From Aliamphritea hakodatensis (GTDB lineage: Bacteria; Pseudomonadota; Gammaproteobacteria; Pseudomonadales; Balneatricaceae): a stretch of 64,000 nucleotides of DNA. The stretch lies in assembly GCF_024347195.1 (NCBI RefSeq), contig NZ_AP025281.1, forward strand, positions 1,922,001 through 1,986,000, written 5' to 3'. This document shows, one piece after another, positions 26,231-34,801 of the stretch; positions within the stretch are counted from its first letter, which is position 1, and each line of letters starts with the position of its first letter. A model generated the notes under the pieces. It was not told the origin of the DNA, did no database searches, and saw nothing but the letters and a program-made list of their open reading frames with translations. Both the position numbers and the translations under genes were made by a program.

Positions 26231-27286
26231 ATGATGCACGATTATCATAAGGTAATCATACGGCTGGCAGCTTCGCTGCTGGCCGTTTTGTTTTTAACTG
26301 CCTGTGAAAAAACACCTCAGCCGGAGGTGGTTGGATTCACGGGTGGTACTATGGGTACCAGTTACAGTGTTAAATGGCTGGCAGCTGACAGCGCCGGATC
26401 TGATCAGGTTATTCAGCAAACCGCAGCGCTGAGCAGTGCCGCAGATGCCATGCTGGCAGATGTGAATCAGTCGATGTCGACGTATATTACAGATTCTGAA
26501 TTGTCGCAGTTAAACCGGGCTTCAGGCACGGTGACGCAGCAATTGTCAGAACCGCTGTATCAGGTGTTGGAACTGTCCCGGCAGATCAGTGTTAAGAGCG
26601 ATGGTGCATTCGATGTCACCGTGGGACCGCTGGTGAATCTGTGGGGCTTTGGCCCGGACGGCCGGGTAACGAAGGCGCCGTCAGCGGCAGATATTCTGGC
26701 GTTGCAACCGCGGATCGGTTATCAGAAAGTGAAGCTCGATGCTGAGCAGTCTGCCGTTGAGCGGGCTGAAGGGGTGTATATTGATCTCTCAGCAGTGGCG
26801 AAAGGCTACGGCGTTGATCGTCTCGCTGAACTGGTGGAGTCTCATGGTATTACTGATTATCTGGTTGAGATCGGTGGTGAGCTGCGGGCCAGTGGGTTGA
26901 AGCTCAATGATGAGCCCTGGCTGATTGCCATTGAGAGCCCTGTTTCCGGTAAACGGGCGATTCAGCGGATAATTGCTGTCAATGATGTGGCAGTGGCAAC
27001 ATCCGGTGATTACCGGAATTATTTTGAGGAAAACGGTATCCGTTTTTCGCATACAATAGATCCTGCAACGGGCCGGCCGATCAGTCATAAACTGGCGTCG
27101 GTGACGGTGTTGCGGCCTACCTGTGCCGAAGCGGATGCACTGGCAACTGCGTTTACGGTCATGGGTGAGGATAAAGCTTACGCATATGCGATAGCCAATG
27201 GCATTGATGCCATGTTTATCGTGAAAAGTGATACCGGTTTTGTTGAAAAGCAAACCCCGGGGTTTGCTGCTTATTTAGTAGAGTGA
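26231..27286 (+). CDS. apbE: FAD:protein FMN transferase ApbE
   Basis: ApbE transfers FMN from FAD to the threonines of NqrB and NqrC. The 351-residue lipoprotein has a signal peptide with a lipobox ending at Cys25 (FLTAC). It has the family motifs GGTMGTSYSVKW, SAVAKGYGVDRLAE, EIGGELRASG and the DPATGRPISH loop with metal-binding residues. It follows nqrF by six bases, so the modifying enzyme is made with its substrates. ATG 26231 or 26234 could be the start. Confidence 0.95.
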   Translation: MMHDYHKVIIRLAASLLAVLFLTACEKTPQPEVVGFTGGTMGTSYSVKWLAADSAGSDQVIQQTAALSSAADAMLADVNQSMSTYITDSELSQLNRASGTVTQQLSEPLYQVLELSRQISVKSDGAFDVTVGPLVNLWGFGPDGRVTKAPSAADILALQPRIGYQKVKLDAEQSAVERAEGVYIDLSAVAKGYGVDRLAELVESHGITDYLVEIGGELRASGLKLNDEPWLIAIESPVSGKRAIQRIIAVNDVAVATSGDYRNYFEENGIRFSHTIDPATGRPISHKLASVTVLRPTCAEADALATAFTVMGEDKAYAYAIANGIDAMFIVKSDTGFVEKQTPGFAAYLVE

Positions 27287-27363
27287 TCCTGGTCAGTGTC
27301 AGGTGTTTTGAAGTTAAGTACAATGCGTGCTGCAGTATATAAGCACGTGTCTATTTCAGGTGA

Positions 27364-27603
27364 ATGAAGATGACTGAATTGATTTTTGCCATAGTGATTA
27401 TGTTGTTGCTGGTTGCCGGTATGGCGATTGGTGTAATTATCAAAGGTAAGCCGATCACCGGTTCCTGTGGTGGTATGAGTGCGCTGGGTATGGATACTGC
27501 CTGTGATGTCTGTGGCGGTGATCAGGAAATCTGTGAGACTGAGCAGCAGAAGAAGCAGTCGGCTTCGGCAGATGCTGCTGATCTGGGTTATCAGGCGAAG
27601 TAA
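27364..27603 (+). CDS. nqrM: Na+-NQR maturation protein NqrM
   Basis: NqrM is a small membrane protein needed to assemble the Fe-S centre between NqrD and NqrE. This 79-residue version has one N-terminal helix (LIFAIVIMLLLVAGMAIGVII). The family cysteine pattern follows: GSCGGMSALGMDTACDVCGG, with a further Cys in QEICETE. It ends the nqr operon, 77 bp after apbE. With apbE this makes the operon self-sufficient for both maturation steps. Confidence 0.93.
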   Translation: MKMTELIFAIVIMLLLVAGMAIGVIIKGKPITGSCGGMSALGMDTACDVCGGDQEICETEQQKKQSASADAADLGYQAK

Positions 27604-27739
27604 ACCGTCATTATCACGAAGCTTTTATGTCGCAGTTAGTGTGTCAGGGTTTAGCTCTGGCAGGTTTTGCCGTAGCATAGCTAACTTGTTGTTAAGTATT
27701 AATTTACGGTGTTGAAGTAAATCAGAATAGGGGAATGTA

Positions 27740-29140
27740 ATGGCTGTATATGACTACGATGTCATTGTAATAGGCTCAGGTCCTGCCGGTGAAGGTGCGG
27801 CGATGAACTCCGCAAAAAAAGGACGCCGGGTAGCGGTTATTGAAGTACAGGATTCCGTGGGTGGTAACTGTACTCACAAGGGCACTATTCCTTCCAAAGC
27901 GTTGCGTCACTCTGTCAAACAGATCATTGAATTCAACACCAACCCGATGTTCCGTGATATCGGTGAGCCACGCTGGTTCTCGTTTCCTAAAGTACTCAAG
28001 CGTGCCGAAAAAGTTATTTCGAATCAGGTAATGATGCGGACTAACTTCTACGCCCGAAACCGGGTTGATCTGTTTTTTGGTGAAGCTGAGTTCGAAGACA
28101 AGAATACTGTTCTGGTTAAGGGAACTGTGAAGGGTGATGAGCGCCTGCGTGCCAAGAATGTCGTCATTGCAACCGGTTCCCGTCCTTATTCACCGACGGA
28201 TATCGATTTTGGGCATCCCCGGATTTACAACAGCGATACGATTCTTAATCTTGAACACACCCCTAAGACAATGATCATTTACGGTGCCGGCGTTATCGGT
28301 TCTGAATATGCATCTATCTTCAGTGGTCTGGGGGTAAAGGTTGACCTGATTGATTCCCAGAGCCGTTTGTTGTCTTTTCTGGATGCGGAAATTTCTGACA
28401 GCCTGAGCTATCACCTGCGTAACAGTGCGGTGAAGATCCGTCACAATGAAACTTATGAGAGTGTTGAAGCGGATGAGCGCGGTGTTACGCTGACGCTGCA
28501 GTCCGGTAAGAAAGTCCGTGCGGATGCTTTCCTGTGGTGTAACGGCCGTACCGGTAATACGGATATGCTGAAGCTGGAAAAGATTGGTCTGGAAGCGAAC
28601 GGCCGTGGTCAGATTAAAGTAGATGAGTTCTACCGTACCGAGTGCGAAGGGATCTATGCCTGTGGGGATGTGATTGGCTGGCCGGCGCTGGCTTCAGCGG
28701 CAATTGATCAGGGCCGCTCTGCATCTTCGGATATGCTGGATGCCGATGACTTCCGTTTCATTAATGATGTACCAACCGGTATTTACACCATTCCTGAAAT
28801 CAGCTCTATCGGTAAAACCGAAGAGCAACTGACGGAAGAAAAGGTGCCATATGATGTCGGGCAGGCGTTCTTTAAAGATACCGCCCGGGCACAGATTTCC
28901 GGTGAGCCGGTGGGCATGCTGAAAATTCTGTTCCACCGGGAAACCCTGCAGATTCTGGGTATTCACTGCTTCGGTGACCAGTCGTCAGAGATCGTTCACA
29001 TCGGTCAGGCGATTATGAATCAGAAAGGTGAGGCGAATACGATTAACTACTTCGTCAATACGACTTTTAACTACCCAACCATGGCTGAAGCATACCGCGT
29101 CGCGGCAATTGCCGGCCTGAACCGGGTGGCAAACCTGTAA
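27740..29140 (+). CDS. sthA: Soluble pyridine nucleotide transhydrogenase
   Basis: SthA is a cytosolic FAD protein that moves reducing equivalents between NADPH and NAD+. The 466-residue product has the N-terminal dinucleotide motif VIGSGPAGEGAAMNSAKKG and the NCTHKGTIPSKALRHS segment. The latter lacks the redox disulfide of lipoamide dehydrogenases, a hallmark of SthA. A second nucleotide motif (IYGAGVIGSEYASIFSGLG) follows, and the C-terminal FNYPTMAEAYRVAA. GGGGAA precedes the ATG. It follows the nqr operon by 136 bp, and both handle NADH. Confidence 0.97.
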   Translation: MAVYDYDVIVIGSGPAGEGAAMNSAKKGRRVAVIEVQDSVGGNCTHKGTIPSKALRHSVKQIIEFNTNPMFRDIGEPRWFSFPKVLKRAEKVISNQVMMRTNFYARNRVDLFFGEAEFEDKNTVLVKGTVKGDERLRAKNVVIATGSRPYSPTDIDFGHPRIYNSDTILNLEHTPKTMIIYGAGVIGSEYASIFSGLGVKVDLIDSQSRLLSFLDAEISDSLSYHLRNSAVKIRHNETYESVEADERGVTLTLQSGKKVRADAFLWCNGRTGNTDMLKLEKIGLEANGRGQIKVDEFYRTECEGIYACGDVIGWPALASAAIDQGRSASSDMLDADDFRFINDVPTGIYTIPEISSIGKTEEQLTEEKVPYDVGQAFFKDTARAQISGEPVGMLKILFHRETLQILGIHCFGDQSSEIVHIGQAIMNQKGEANTINYFVNTTFNYPTMAEAYRVAAIAGLNRVANL

Positions 29141-29160
29141 ATCTCAGATTTGCGGGTATA

Positions 29161-29188
29161 AAAAACACGCCTTCTGGCGTGTTTTTTT
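29161..29188. terminator. Bidirectional rho-independent terminator between sthA and the PilZ operon
   Basis: AAAAACACGCC (29161-29171) and GGCGTGTTTTT (29176-29186) form a perfect 11-bp stem with a TTCT loop and continue into T. A-run and T-run on both sides let it end sthA (+) and the convergent minus-strand genes. Confidence 0.9.
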
Positions 29189-29212
29189 GTATCCGGATTC
29201 AGAAACGGGTAG

Positions 29213-29512
29213 TTATTCTTTGTCTGTACCGTCTTCCTTCTTATAAAAGCTGTCTTCGTAATAAATGCCTTTAATCGCCAGCCGGCGTTCCAGGAAACGG
29301 TTGTAGTATTTCCAAAGCAGAAACGCTGGGGTCATGCTGACCATGATGGCTACCATCAGGGCGGAGCCGGTATATTCTTCATTCACCAGGCCGGTGGCCC
29401 ATTCCAGAAAACCTGATGCATCGATAATCAGGTAATACGCGCCGAGGCCGGACAGGCCGAGTGCTACGCCGATATGGTGCAGCATTTTTTGCCGCTTTTC
29501 AGGTTTTGTCAT
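29213..29512 (-). CDS. Small hypothetical two-helix membrane protein
   Basis: This 99-residue protein has a basic N-terminus, a first hydrophobic helix (IGVALGLSGLGAYYLIID) and a second (SALMVAIMVSMTPAFLLWKYY). The tail is polar (ERRLAIKGIYYEDSFYKKED). The family is not recognised. It starts 11 bp after the Tus-like gene stop on the same strand, so it is probably the last gene of the PilZ/Tus-like operon, before the shared terminator. Confidence 0.7.
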   Translation of the reverse strand: MTKPEKRQKMLHHIGVALGLSGLGAYYLIIDASGFLEWATGLVNEEYTGSALMVAIMVSMTPAFLLWKYYNRFLERRLAIKGIYYEDSFYKKEDGTDKE

Positions 29513-29523
29513 GGTGTGTCAGA

Positions 29524-30369
29524 TCAGTTGATGTATTTGTGGACGCGCAGGCTGGGCAGGAAGGGCACAGGATCAATTTTGAGGTCGCTGCGTAAACTGC
29601 GGCTGCGTTGTTCAGGGGGAGATGATAGCGGTTGGTTATGCTCGGGTAAAGTTTCCCCGGGTTGCAGGGGAATCAGCATCGGTAAAGATACGTTCTGAGC
29701 TTTGCGGATTATTCGGTCATTTTGTTTCCAGAGCAGGTTGGCCCGCATCACCGGTACCTGTGACTGTAATTGGGCCAGCATATCGCCGGGCATCAGGTGG
29801 CCGAGCGCATCGATCTGCATCTGGATATGTGTCTGGCTGGAGTCCATTTTCTGTAAGCGCTGCAAAGCCTGTTCCGGCGTCAGCTGTTTTATACTCCGGC
29901 CGCTGGTATACCAGCTGAAGCCAATTTTGACCGGTCTGCCGTCGATAATGGGGATCTGCCGGTAACACTGGCGCAGGTGGATTCTTGAATAACCGTGATG
30001 TTGCAGGGTTTCTGCCAACAGAGATTCCCGGCGGGTAAGTTGGTTCTGCAGGTCGCTGTCCTGGCTTAAGCGGTGATGGGTGGCCAGCGTCTGAAAAGCC
30101 TGCTTGGCGGCATTGACGCGATGAGCGGTTTCAAGCAGGGATTGGTCTGCGCCGATCAGGCCGTGCTGGGTGCGTGTGACTCTGCCATCCTGACCGTCCC
30201 GGTACCAGATGTCGTTAAACAGGGCTGCGCATTGTGGTAAATCGCAGATGTATTCATCAGGCAGCCAGAAGGGGAGTTTACTTTGGCAGAGTTGTGCTGA
30301 GAAAGCATTCAGGCGCCGGAGTAAAGTATCCAGCGCTTCAATCAGTTCGTGGGCGGGTGTCTGAGCCAT
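29524..30369 (-). CDS. Tus-like DNA replication terminus site-binding protein (Ter family, divergent)
   Basis: By eye this 281-residue protein aligns with the second half of E. coli Tus (309 residues). HLRQCYRQIPIIDGRPVKIG followed by FSWYTSGRSIKQL matches the Tus [20 protein letters not shown] and GWANKHIIKNL; then EQALQRLQK. The C-terminal order VMRANLLWKQNDR, SLPMLIPLQ and FLPSLRVHKYIN follows Tus VQPIARVWY, TPLIALINR and IIPRLHLYVAD. A His pair (LQHHGY) lies near the Tus His144 position. Tus binds Ter sites and stops the replicative helicase from one side; whether this protein does so is inference. Its ATG overlaps the stop of the upstream PilZ gene (TGATG), so the two are coupled. Confidence 0.68.
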   Translation of the reverse strand: MAQTPAHELIEALDTLLRRLNAFSAQLCQSKLPFWLPDEYICDLPQCAALFNDIWYRDGQDGRVTRTQHGLIGADQSLLETAHRVNAAKQAFQTLATHHRLSQDSDLQNQLTRRESLLAETLQHHGYSRIHLRQCYRQIPIIDGRPVKIGFSWYTSGRSIKQLTPEQALQRLQKMDSSQTHIQMQIDALGHLMPGDMLAQLQSQVPVMRANLLWKQNDRIIRKAQNVSLPMLIPLQPGETLPEHNQPLSSPPEQRSRSLRSDLKIDPVPFLPSLRVHKYIN

Positions 30370-30950
30370 CAGTCCAGATCGATGTTGCCCTGCAGCTGCA
30401 GTTCTTTGGATTGCAGTGCAATAATGTGACGGGCAATGATCATGCGGCTGCTTTCAGGCATCCGGAAGAACTGGATACCTATATTGCTGCTGCCTGAATC
30501 ATCTTCATTGGCGGTTGAGTAAAGTACTTTGCCGTACAGCAGCAGGCCGATGCAGGCTTCCTGAAAAACCAGTTTAAGGGCCAGGTATTCGCCGCTGTTA
30601 ACCTGGCGTTGGGTATCAAAGCTCAGTCCGCCTTCGCTGAGATTGATCTCCTGCGTCTGAATGTCGTCAAATTCGATACCGTGACTGGCGATTGTTTTGG
30701 CGATTGCATCGATCTTATTGGTGGTGACTTCCAGAAACGTCCCCATGGCTGGATCTTTTTGTGCAATTTTACGCAACAAATGAGTCGTATCGGTGTCAAG
30801 TTCCTGTAGCTGACTTAACAGAGTAAAGAAAGGCGAGACCTTAAACTGTGTCGGTAAAGAGCTGGCCTGCATTTCCTGTTCGCTGATAACTTGAAAATCC
30901 AGGGATACGTTCTCGCTGATACGATAGTACTCACGGCGTTCGGGATTCAA
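30369..30950 (-). CDS. PilZ-domain protein, candidate c-di-GMP receptor
   Basis: This 193-residue cytoplasmic protein starts NPERREYYRISENVSLDF, with the Arg-rich RRxxYR motif. It later has INLSEGGLSFDTQ, the N/DxSxxG motif; together these form the c-di-GMP site of PilZ domains. A helical insert of about 90 residues separates the two. The start is TTG at 30950 with AGGAG six bases upstream. It is the first gene of a three-gene minus-strand operon and diverges from lolC/E. A PilZ gene occupies this place next to lolD in Pseudomonas as well. The effector it controls is unknown. Confidence 0.85.
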   Translation of the reverse strand: MNPERREYYRISENVSLDFQVISEQEMQASSLPTQFKVSPFFTLLSQLQELDTDTTHLLRKIAQKDPAMGTFLEVTTNKIDAIAKTIASHGIEFDDIQTQEINLSEGGLSFDTQRQVNSGEYLALKLVFQEACIGLLLYGKVLYSTANEDDSGSSNIGIQFFRMPESSRMIIARHIIALQSKELQLQGNIDLD

Positions 30951-31046
30951 AGCATGCTCCTGAGCAAGTTAATACAAGTTTGAGTATAGCGAATATTATT
31001 CTGATTTTGTTAGAGAATTTTTCGAGTCTATGATTTAATCCGAGCC

Positions 31047-32291
31047 ATGTTTAGACCATTTTCTATTTATGTAGGCTTGCGCTACACCGCAGCCAAACGC
31101 AGTAATCATTTTATTTCCTTCATTTCATTGGTTTCTATGCTCGGGCTGACACTGGGTGTCGCAGCGCTGATCCTTGTTTTGTCGGTTATGAATGGTTTTG
31201 ACCGTGAACTTAAAGGCCGCATTTTAGGGATGGTGCCCCATGCCACCATTACTGATTATGGCCAGCCTCTGCTCGACTGGGAAAATCTGGCCCGTCAGGT
31301 TGAGCAGGAACCGGATGTTAAGGGCACGGCACCCTTTATTCAGGCGCAGGGCATGCTGACAAACCGTGGCGTAGTGCGCGGGGTTGTTATCAATGGCATT
31401 GATCCTGAGCTGGAGCAGAAAGTTTCTATTATTGATGATCATATGAAGGCTGGCAGCCTGGATGCATTGCAGCCCCGTCAATATGGCATTGTACTGGGGG
31501 CTTTGCTGGCCCGCTCTATGGGGGCTGCTATCGGTGATAAGGTCACCCTGGTGTTGCCTGAAGCTTCAATCAGTGTGGCCGGTGTCGTTCCCCGGCTGAA
31601 ACGTTTTGAAGTTGTTGGCCTGTTCGAGGTGGGCGCTGAGCTGGATGCCAGCCTGGCGTATATTCATATCGATGATGCCGCACGTATCAAACGAATTGCG
31701 GAAGGGGTGGATGGCCTGCGTCTGGAGTTTACTGACCTGTTCGATGCGCCGCAGCGAATGACCCAGATTGTTTCTGCGACAGGTAACTATTACCGCGCCA
31801 GCGACTGGACCCGTACCCACGGAAACCTGTTTCAGGCGATTCAGCTGGAAAAGCGCATGATCGGCCTGCTGTTGTTTCTGATTGTGTTTGTGGCAGCGTT
31901 TAATATTGTGTCCACGCTGGTGATGGTCGTGACCGATAAAAAGGCAGACATTGCTATCCTGCGTACGCTGGGAGCAACTCCGGGACGCATTATGCGTATT
32001 TTTATGGTGCAGGGCACCGTGATCGGGGTTATCGGTACGCTGCTGGGTACCGGTCTGGGGGTATTACTGGCCCTGACCGTGACGGATCTGGTGGCCTGGG
32101 TTGAGCAAACCTTTGGTATTCAGTTTCTCAGCGCGGATGTGTACTTTATCAGTTACCTCCCGTCACAGTTGCAGATGAATGATGTTGGTGTGATTGTAGC
32201 AACAGCATTATCGATCAGCTTCCTGGCTACCCTGTATCCGGCGTACCGGGCTTCAAAAACTCAACCTGCGGAGGCGCTGCGTTATGAATAA
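31047..32291 (+). CDS. lolC: Lipoprotein-releasing ABC transporter permease (LolC/LolE family)
   Basis: The Lol transporter extracts mature lipoproteins from the inner membrane and hands them to LolA. This 414-residue permease has the N-terminal helix after YVGLRYTAAKRSNHFISFIS and the NGFDRELKGRILGMVPH motif. A periplasmic domain holds the LPEASISVAGVVPRLKRFEV segment where LolC has its LolA-binding hook. Three C-terminal helices follow, one with DIAILRTLGATPGRIMRIF. Only one permease gene is present next to lolD, so it may work as a homodimer (LolF type) unless a second gene lies elsewhere. Its end overlaps lolD by eight bases. Confidence 0.92.
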   Translation: MFRPFSIYVGLRYTAAKRSNHFISFISLVSMLGLTLGVAALILVLSVMNGFDRELKGRILGMVPHATITDYGQPLLDWENLARQVEQEPDVKGTAPFIQAQGMLTNRGVVRGVVINGIDPELEQKVSIIDDHMKAGSLDALQPRQYGIVLGALLARSMGAAIGDKVTLVLPEASISVAGVVPRLKRFEVVGLFEVGAELDASLAYIHIDDAARIKRIAEGVDGLRLEFTDLFDAPQRMTQIVSATGNYYRASDWTRTHGNLFQAIQLEKRMIGLLLFLIVFVAAFNIVSTLVMVVTDKKADIAILRTLGATPGRIMRIFMVQGTVIGVIGTLLGTGLGVLLALTVTDLVAWVEQTFGIQFLSADVYFISYLPSQLQMNDVGVIVATALSISFLATLYPAYRASKTQPAEALRYE

Positions 32292-32973
32292 TTCGGCGGA
32301 TCTGGTTCTGCAGTGTGTCTCGGTTAAAAAAGTCTATGGGGACGGCGATGCTCAGGTTGAAGTGCTCAGGGATGTCAATCTTGATGTGGCTAAAGGCGAG
32401 CAGCTGGCCATTATCGGTACCTCCGGTTCCGGTAAAAGTACTCTGCTGAATCTGCTGGGCGGGCTGGATGTTCCTACTTCAGGTGAGGTGAAAGTTGCCA
32501 ATAAGCCGCTGTATCTGATTAATGAAAAACAACGGGCCGAGCTGCGCAATAATGCGCTGGGCTTTGTGTATCAGTTTCATCATTTACTGCCGGAATTTAA
32601 CGCGCTGGAAAACGTTGCCATGCCGTTGCTGATTCGCGGTGAGCCAATCAGCAGTATAAAAACCAAAGCCAGAGAATTGTTGGTGGCGGTTGGTCTTGAG
32701 CACCGGATTGAACACAAGCCTTCTATGCTCAGTGGCGGTGAACGCCAGCGGGTGGCGATTGCCCGTGCGCTGGTGGCGAATCCTGCCTGTGTGCTGATGG
32801 ATGAGCCGACAGGCAATCTTGACCGTAATACTGCTGAAGACATTCAGGCGCTTATGCAACGGCTGAATGAAGAGCTGGATACGTCTTTTGTGGTGGTGAC
32901 CCATGATCCGCAACTGGCTCATAAACAGGGCCGGGTACTGGAATTAAGAGACGGCTGTTTGCAGCCGGTATAA
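32284..32973 (+). CDS. lolD: Lipoprotein-releasing ABC transporter ATPase LolD
   Basis: LolD (229 residues) powers lipoprotein release. Walker A is residues 45-53 (GTSGSGKST). The Q-loop is VYQFHHLLPEFNALENVAMP with the LolD-typical FHHLLPEF, the signature LSGGERQR and Walker B VLMDEPTGNLD. It overlaps the upstream permease gene and is followed directly by a terminator, so lolC/E-lolD is a two-gene operon. Confidence 0.97.
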   Translation: MNNSADLVLQCVSVKKVYGDGDAQVEVLRDVNLDVAKGEQLAIIGTSGSGKSTLLNLLGGLDVPTSGEVKVANKPLYLINEKQRAELRNNALGFVYQFHHLLPEFNALENVAMPLLIRGEPISSIKTKARELLVAVGLEHRIEHKPSMLSGGERQRVAIARALVANPACVLMDEPTGNLDRNTAEDIQALMQRLNEELDTSFVVVTHDPQLAHKQGRVLELRDGCLQPV

Positions 32974-32978
32974 AGCTG

Positions 32979-33007
32979 AAAAAGCCGCGGTTACCGCGGC
33001 TTTTTTT
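32979..33007 (+). terminator. Rho-independent terminator after lolD
   Basis: AAAAAGCCGCGG and CCGCGGCTTTTT pair around TTA (stem from 32979 to 33005), with T to 33007. It starts six bases after the lolD stop. Confidence 0.92.
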
Positions 33008-33426
33008 AGTGGTGGCTGCGAAGGTAGCAAAGGTCGAAAAGAAAGAACGTGTGCCGGATACGCCGGGCGAAAAGCGGCCCCGGGCTTTATCAGTACAACC
33101 CAAAACCTCTGGCTTGTCTGGGAAAAACACAGCAGGAAAGTCAGGCGATAAAGCCCCGGAATCGGTCAGTCAGTATGATGGGGCATATACCAGCCCCGTC
33201 GGGTTTAAAAGTACAGAAGGAATGAAAAGAACAGATCAGGGCTTAAGGCATTCTCCCTCATCTTTCCAGGCTTCCTTCAGGGTAAAGATCACCTCAAAAT
33301 TTCCCTCCGTTTTTACGTTTTAATAAAGTATATGTTTTTTCCTTAATGCTTCTGGAAAGCTTTTGTGCTCTATCAGGCAGATGAATGGACTATCCTTGTC
33401 GGGCTTAATCAGCTGAGGGGATTCTA
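33008..33426. other. Intergenic stretch without recognisable gene
   Basis: About 420 bp between the lolD terminator and the secreted hypothetical gene. The open frames here start inside the terminator or lack a ribosome site and have no family features. Composition turns AT-rich after about 33290. A purine-rich GAGGGG just before 33427 is the ribosome site of the next gene. A promoter is presumably within 33300-33400 but no convincing one was found. Confidence 0.5.
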
Positions 33427-34113
33427 ATGAACAGATATGGACGTTTCGTATTCATCATGTTGCTTGTTATTTCAGGAGGGAATGTAATGGGTGCAGAGTC
33501 AGCTATTAACGCAGCCTTAGATAAACTGGTTAAAGATTCTAAGACAGCGGCTGCAAACAAGAATGCAGATTTCTTTAAAGACCTCCATGCGTCTCAGATG
33601 GGAATTTTTGGTGGTGAGAAAGCTTTTCTAGAGAATGCGGGCATGATTTATGGCATGTATCAAAATATTGATAAAGCTAAAAGCTTTGCATGCTCTGCGC
33701 AGTTTTGTGAGATTAAGTTGGATGATTCAAATGCTGTGGCTTTTCGGTTCAGTCAGGGGAAGCTTTCGGCCTGGACCGGTGTTGAAAATCTGGCGGGTTT
33801 AAAGCAGGTTTATGCTATTCAGATTACCGGGCAAAAAGGGGCGACATTAGATATCGGTTTTAATAGGGATACGAGAATTGTTCAGTTCAGAGATAGATTA
33901 AACAGTTCTTATATAGATTCAAATATCGTTGGTTATTTAGTTAAAGGTAAGAATAAGCTTTATTTAACACCTAATAAGACGCCTTCTCAGCAAGTAGAGG
34001 TGATCATTACTGCCGCCAAAGAAGGAGAAGAAATGGATTCTGATACCGGTAATGTTCTGAAGTGGAAGGGGGTTATTGATAAGCTGACTGAGTTGGAGTT
34101 CGAAGCTATTTAA
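33427..34113 (+). CDS. Secreted protein of unknown function in an AT-richer segment
   Basis: This 228-residue protein is not recognised. A signal peptide is likely (MNRYGRFVFIMLLVISGG, cleavage around NVMGA). The mature part has one close Cys pair (FACSAQFCEIKL), suggesting a disulfide and periplasmic location. It has a mixed beta-rich composition (LYLTPNKTPSQQVEVIITAA) and ends with KWKGVIDKLTELEFEAI. GAGGGG precedes the ATG. Codon third positions are richer in A and T than in the neighbours, for example runs of GAT, AAT, TTA and AAA. This suggests recent acquisition between the conserved lolD and comEC blocks. No function is offered. Confidence 0.65.
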   Translation: MNRYGRFVFIMLLVISGGNVMGAESAINAALDKLVKDSKTAAANKNADFFKDLHASQMGIFGGEKAFLENAGMIYGMYQNIDKAKSFACSAQFCEIKLDDSNAVAFRFSQGKLSAWTGVENLAGLKQVYAIQITGQKGATLDIGFNRDTRIVQFRDRLNSSYIDSNIVGYLVKGKNKLYLTPNKTPSQQVEVIITAAKEGEEMDSDTGNVLKWKGVIDKLTELEFEAI

Positions 34114-34209
34114 GTAACGAATCAGCAGTTACCTCAGCTTCTTTCGGATGGCGGACAATATCAAAGCCATGATGTCATTCAGGTTGCCAGAAAGTTTGGC
34201 GTTTTTACA

Positions 34210-34770
34210 TCAGGGCTTTTTCTTGCTGTTCTTGCGACGGTGTTTCCAGCTGTGGTTGACCTGCCAAACCCAGAATGCCTGCATCAGGAAGTAGCCAAGA
34301 ATACCGGCAACAATGCCGCAAATCACAGAGCCCAGCAGCAGTGGCTGCCATATATGATTCAGACCGCTCGACAGCCAGTCCACACTGAGTTCGAATTCTA
34401 TTGCCTGTGCTGGCAAATCCATCAGCCAGACCCCCACCAGATAAGCAAAGTAGAAAATTGGTGGCATGGTAATCGGGTTGGTGATCCAGACTAAGCCGAC
34501 AGATATTGGCAAGTTACTGCGCAAAAAAAGGGCAAAAACCGCGGCCACGAGCATCTGCGCAGGAATCGGCAGGAATGCACAGAAAAGCCCGACCATAAAT
34601 GCCCTGCAGACCGACTTGCGCGTCAGGTGCCACAGGTTAGGGTCGTGTATGTAATCACCCAGCCAGCTAAGGTGCCGGTTTTGCTTGAGCTTTGCCTCGT
34701 CGGGCATGTACTTGCGAATCAGTTTGCGCGGCATTCGTGACGCACTTATATTGTCGAATGGGAGCGTCAT
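34210..34770 (-). CDS. DUF2062-family inner-membrane protein
   Basis: This 186-residue protein matches DUF2062: HDPNLWHLTRKSVCRAFMVG, FCAFLPIPAQMLVAAVFA, and the hallmark NLPISVGLVWITNPITMPPI. Three or four hydrophobic helices and a basic tail (HSWKHRRKNSKKKP) are visible. The function of the family is unknown. The ATG at 34770 has GGAG/AGG just upstream; a start at 34734 would match shorter homologues. It diverges from comEC, the same pairing seen in Pseudomonas. Confidence 0.85.
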   Translation of the reverse strand: MTLPFDNISASRMPRKLIRKYMPDEAKLKQNRHLSWLGDYIHDPNLWHLTRKSVCRAFMVGLFCAFLPIPAQMLVAAVFALFLRSNLPISVGLVWITNPITMPPIFYFAYLVGVWLMDLPAQAIEFELSVDWLSSGLNHIWQPLLLGSVICGIVAGILGYFLMQAFWVWQVNHSWKHRRKNSKKKP

Positions 34771-34801
34771 TATGCCTACTCCCGTTGCTTAAGCCAACAC
34801 T

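Noticed and set aside
33009..33323. Plus-strand open frame of 104 codons after lolD
   Set aside because: It starts with GTG inside the lolD terminator, has no ribosome site and shows no family or membrane features.
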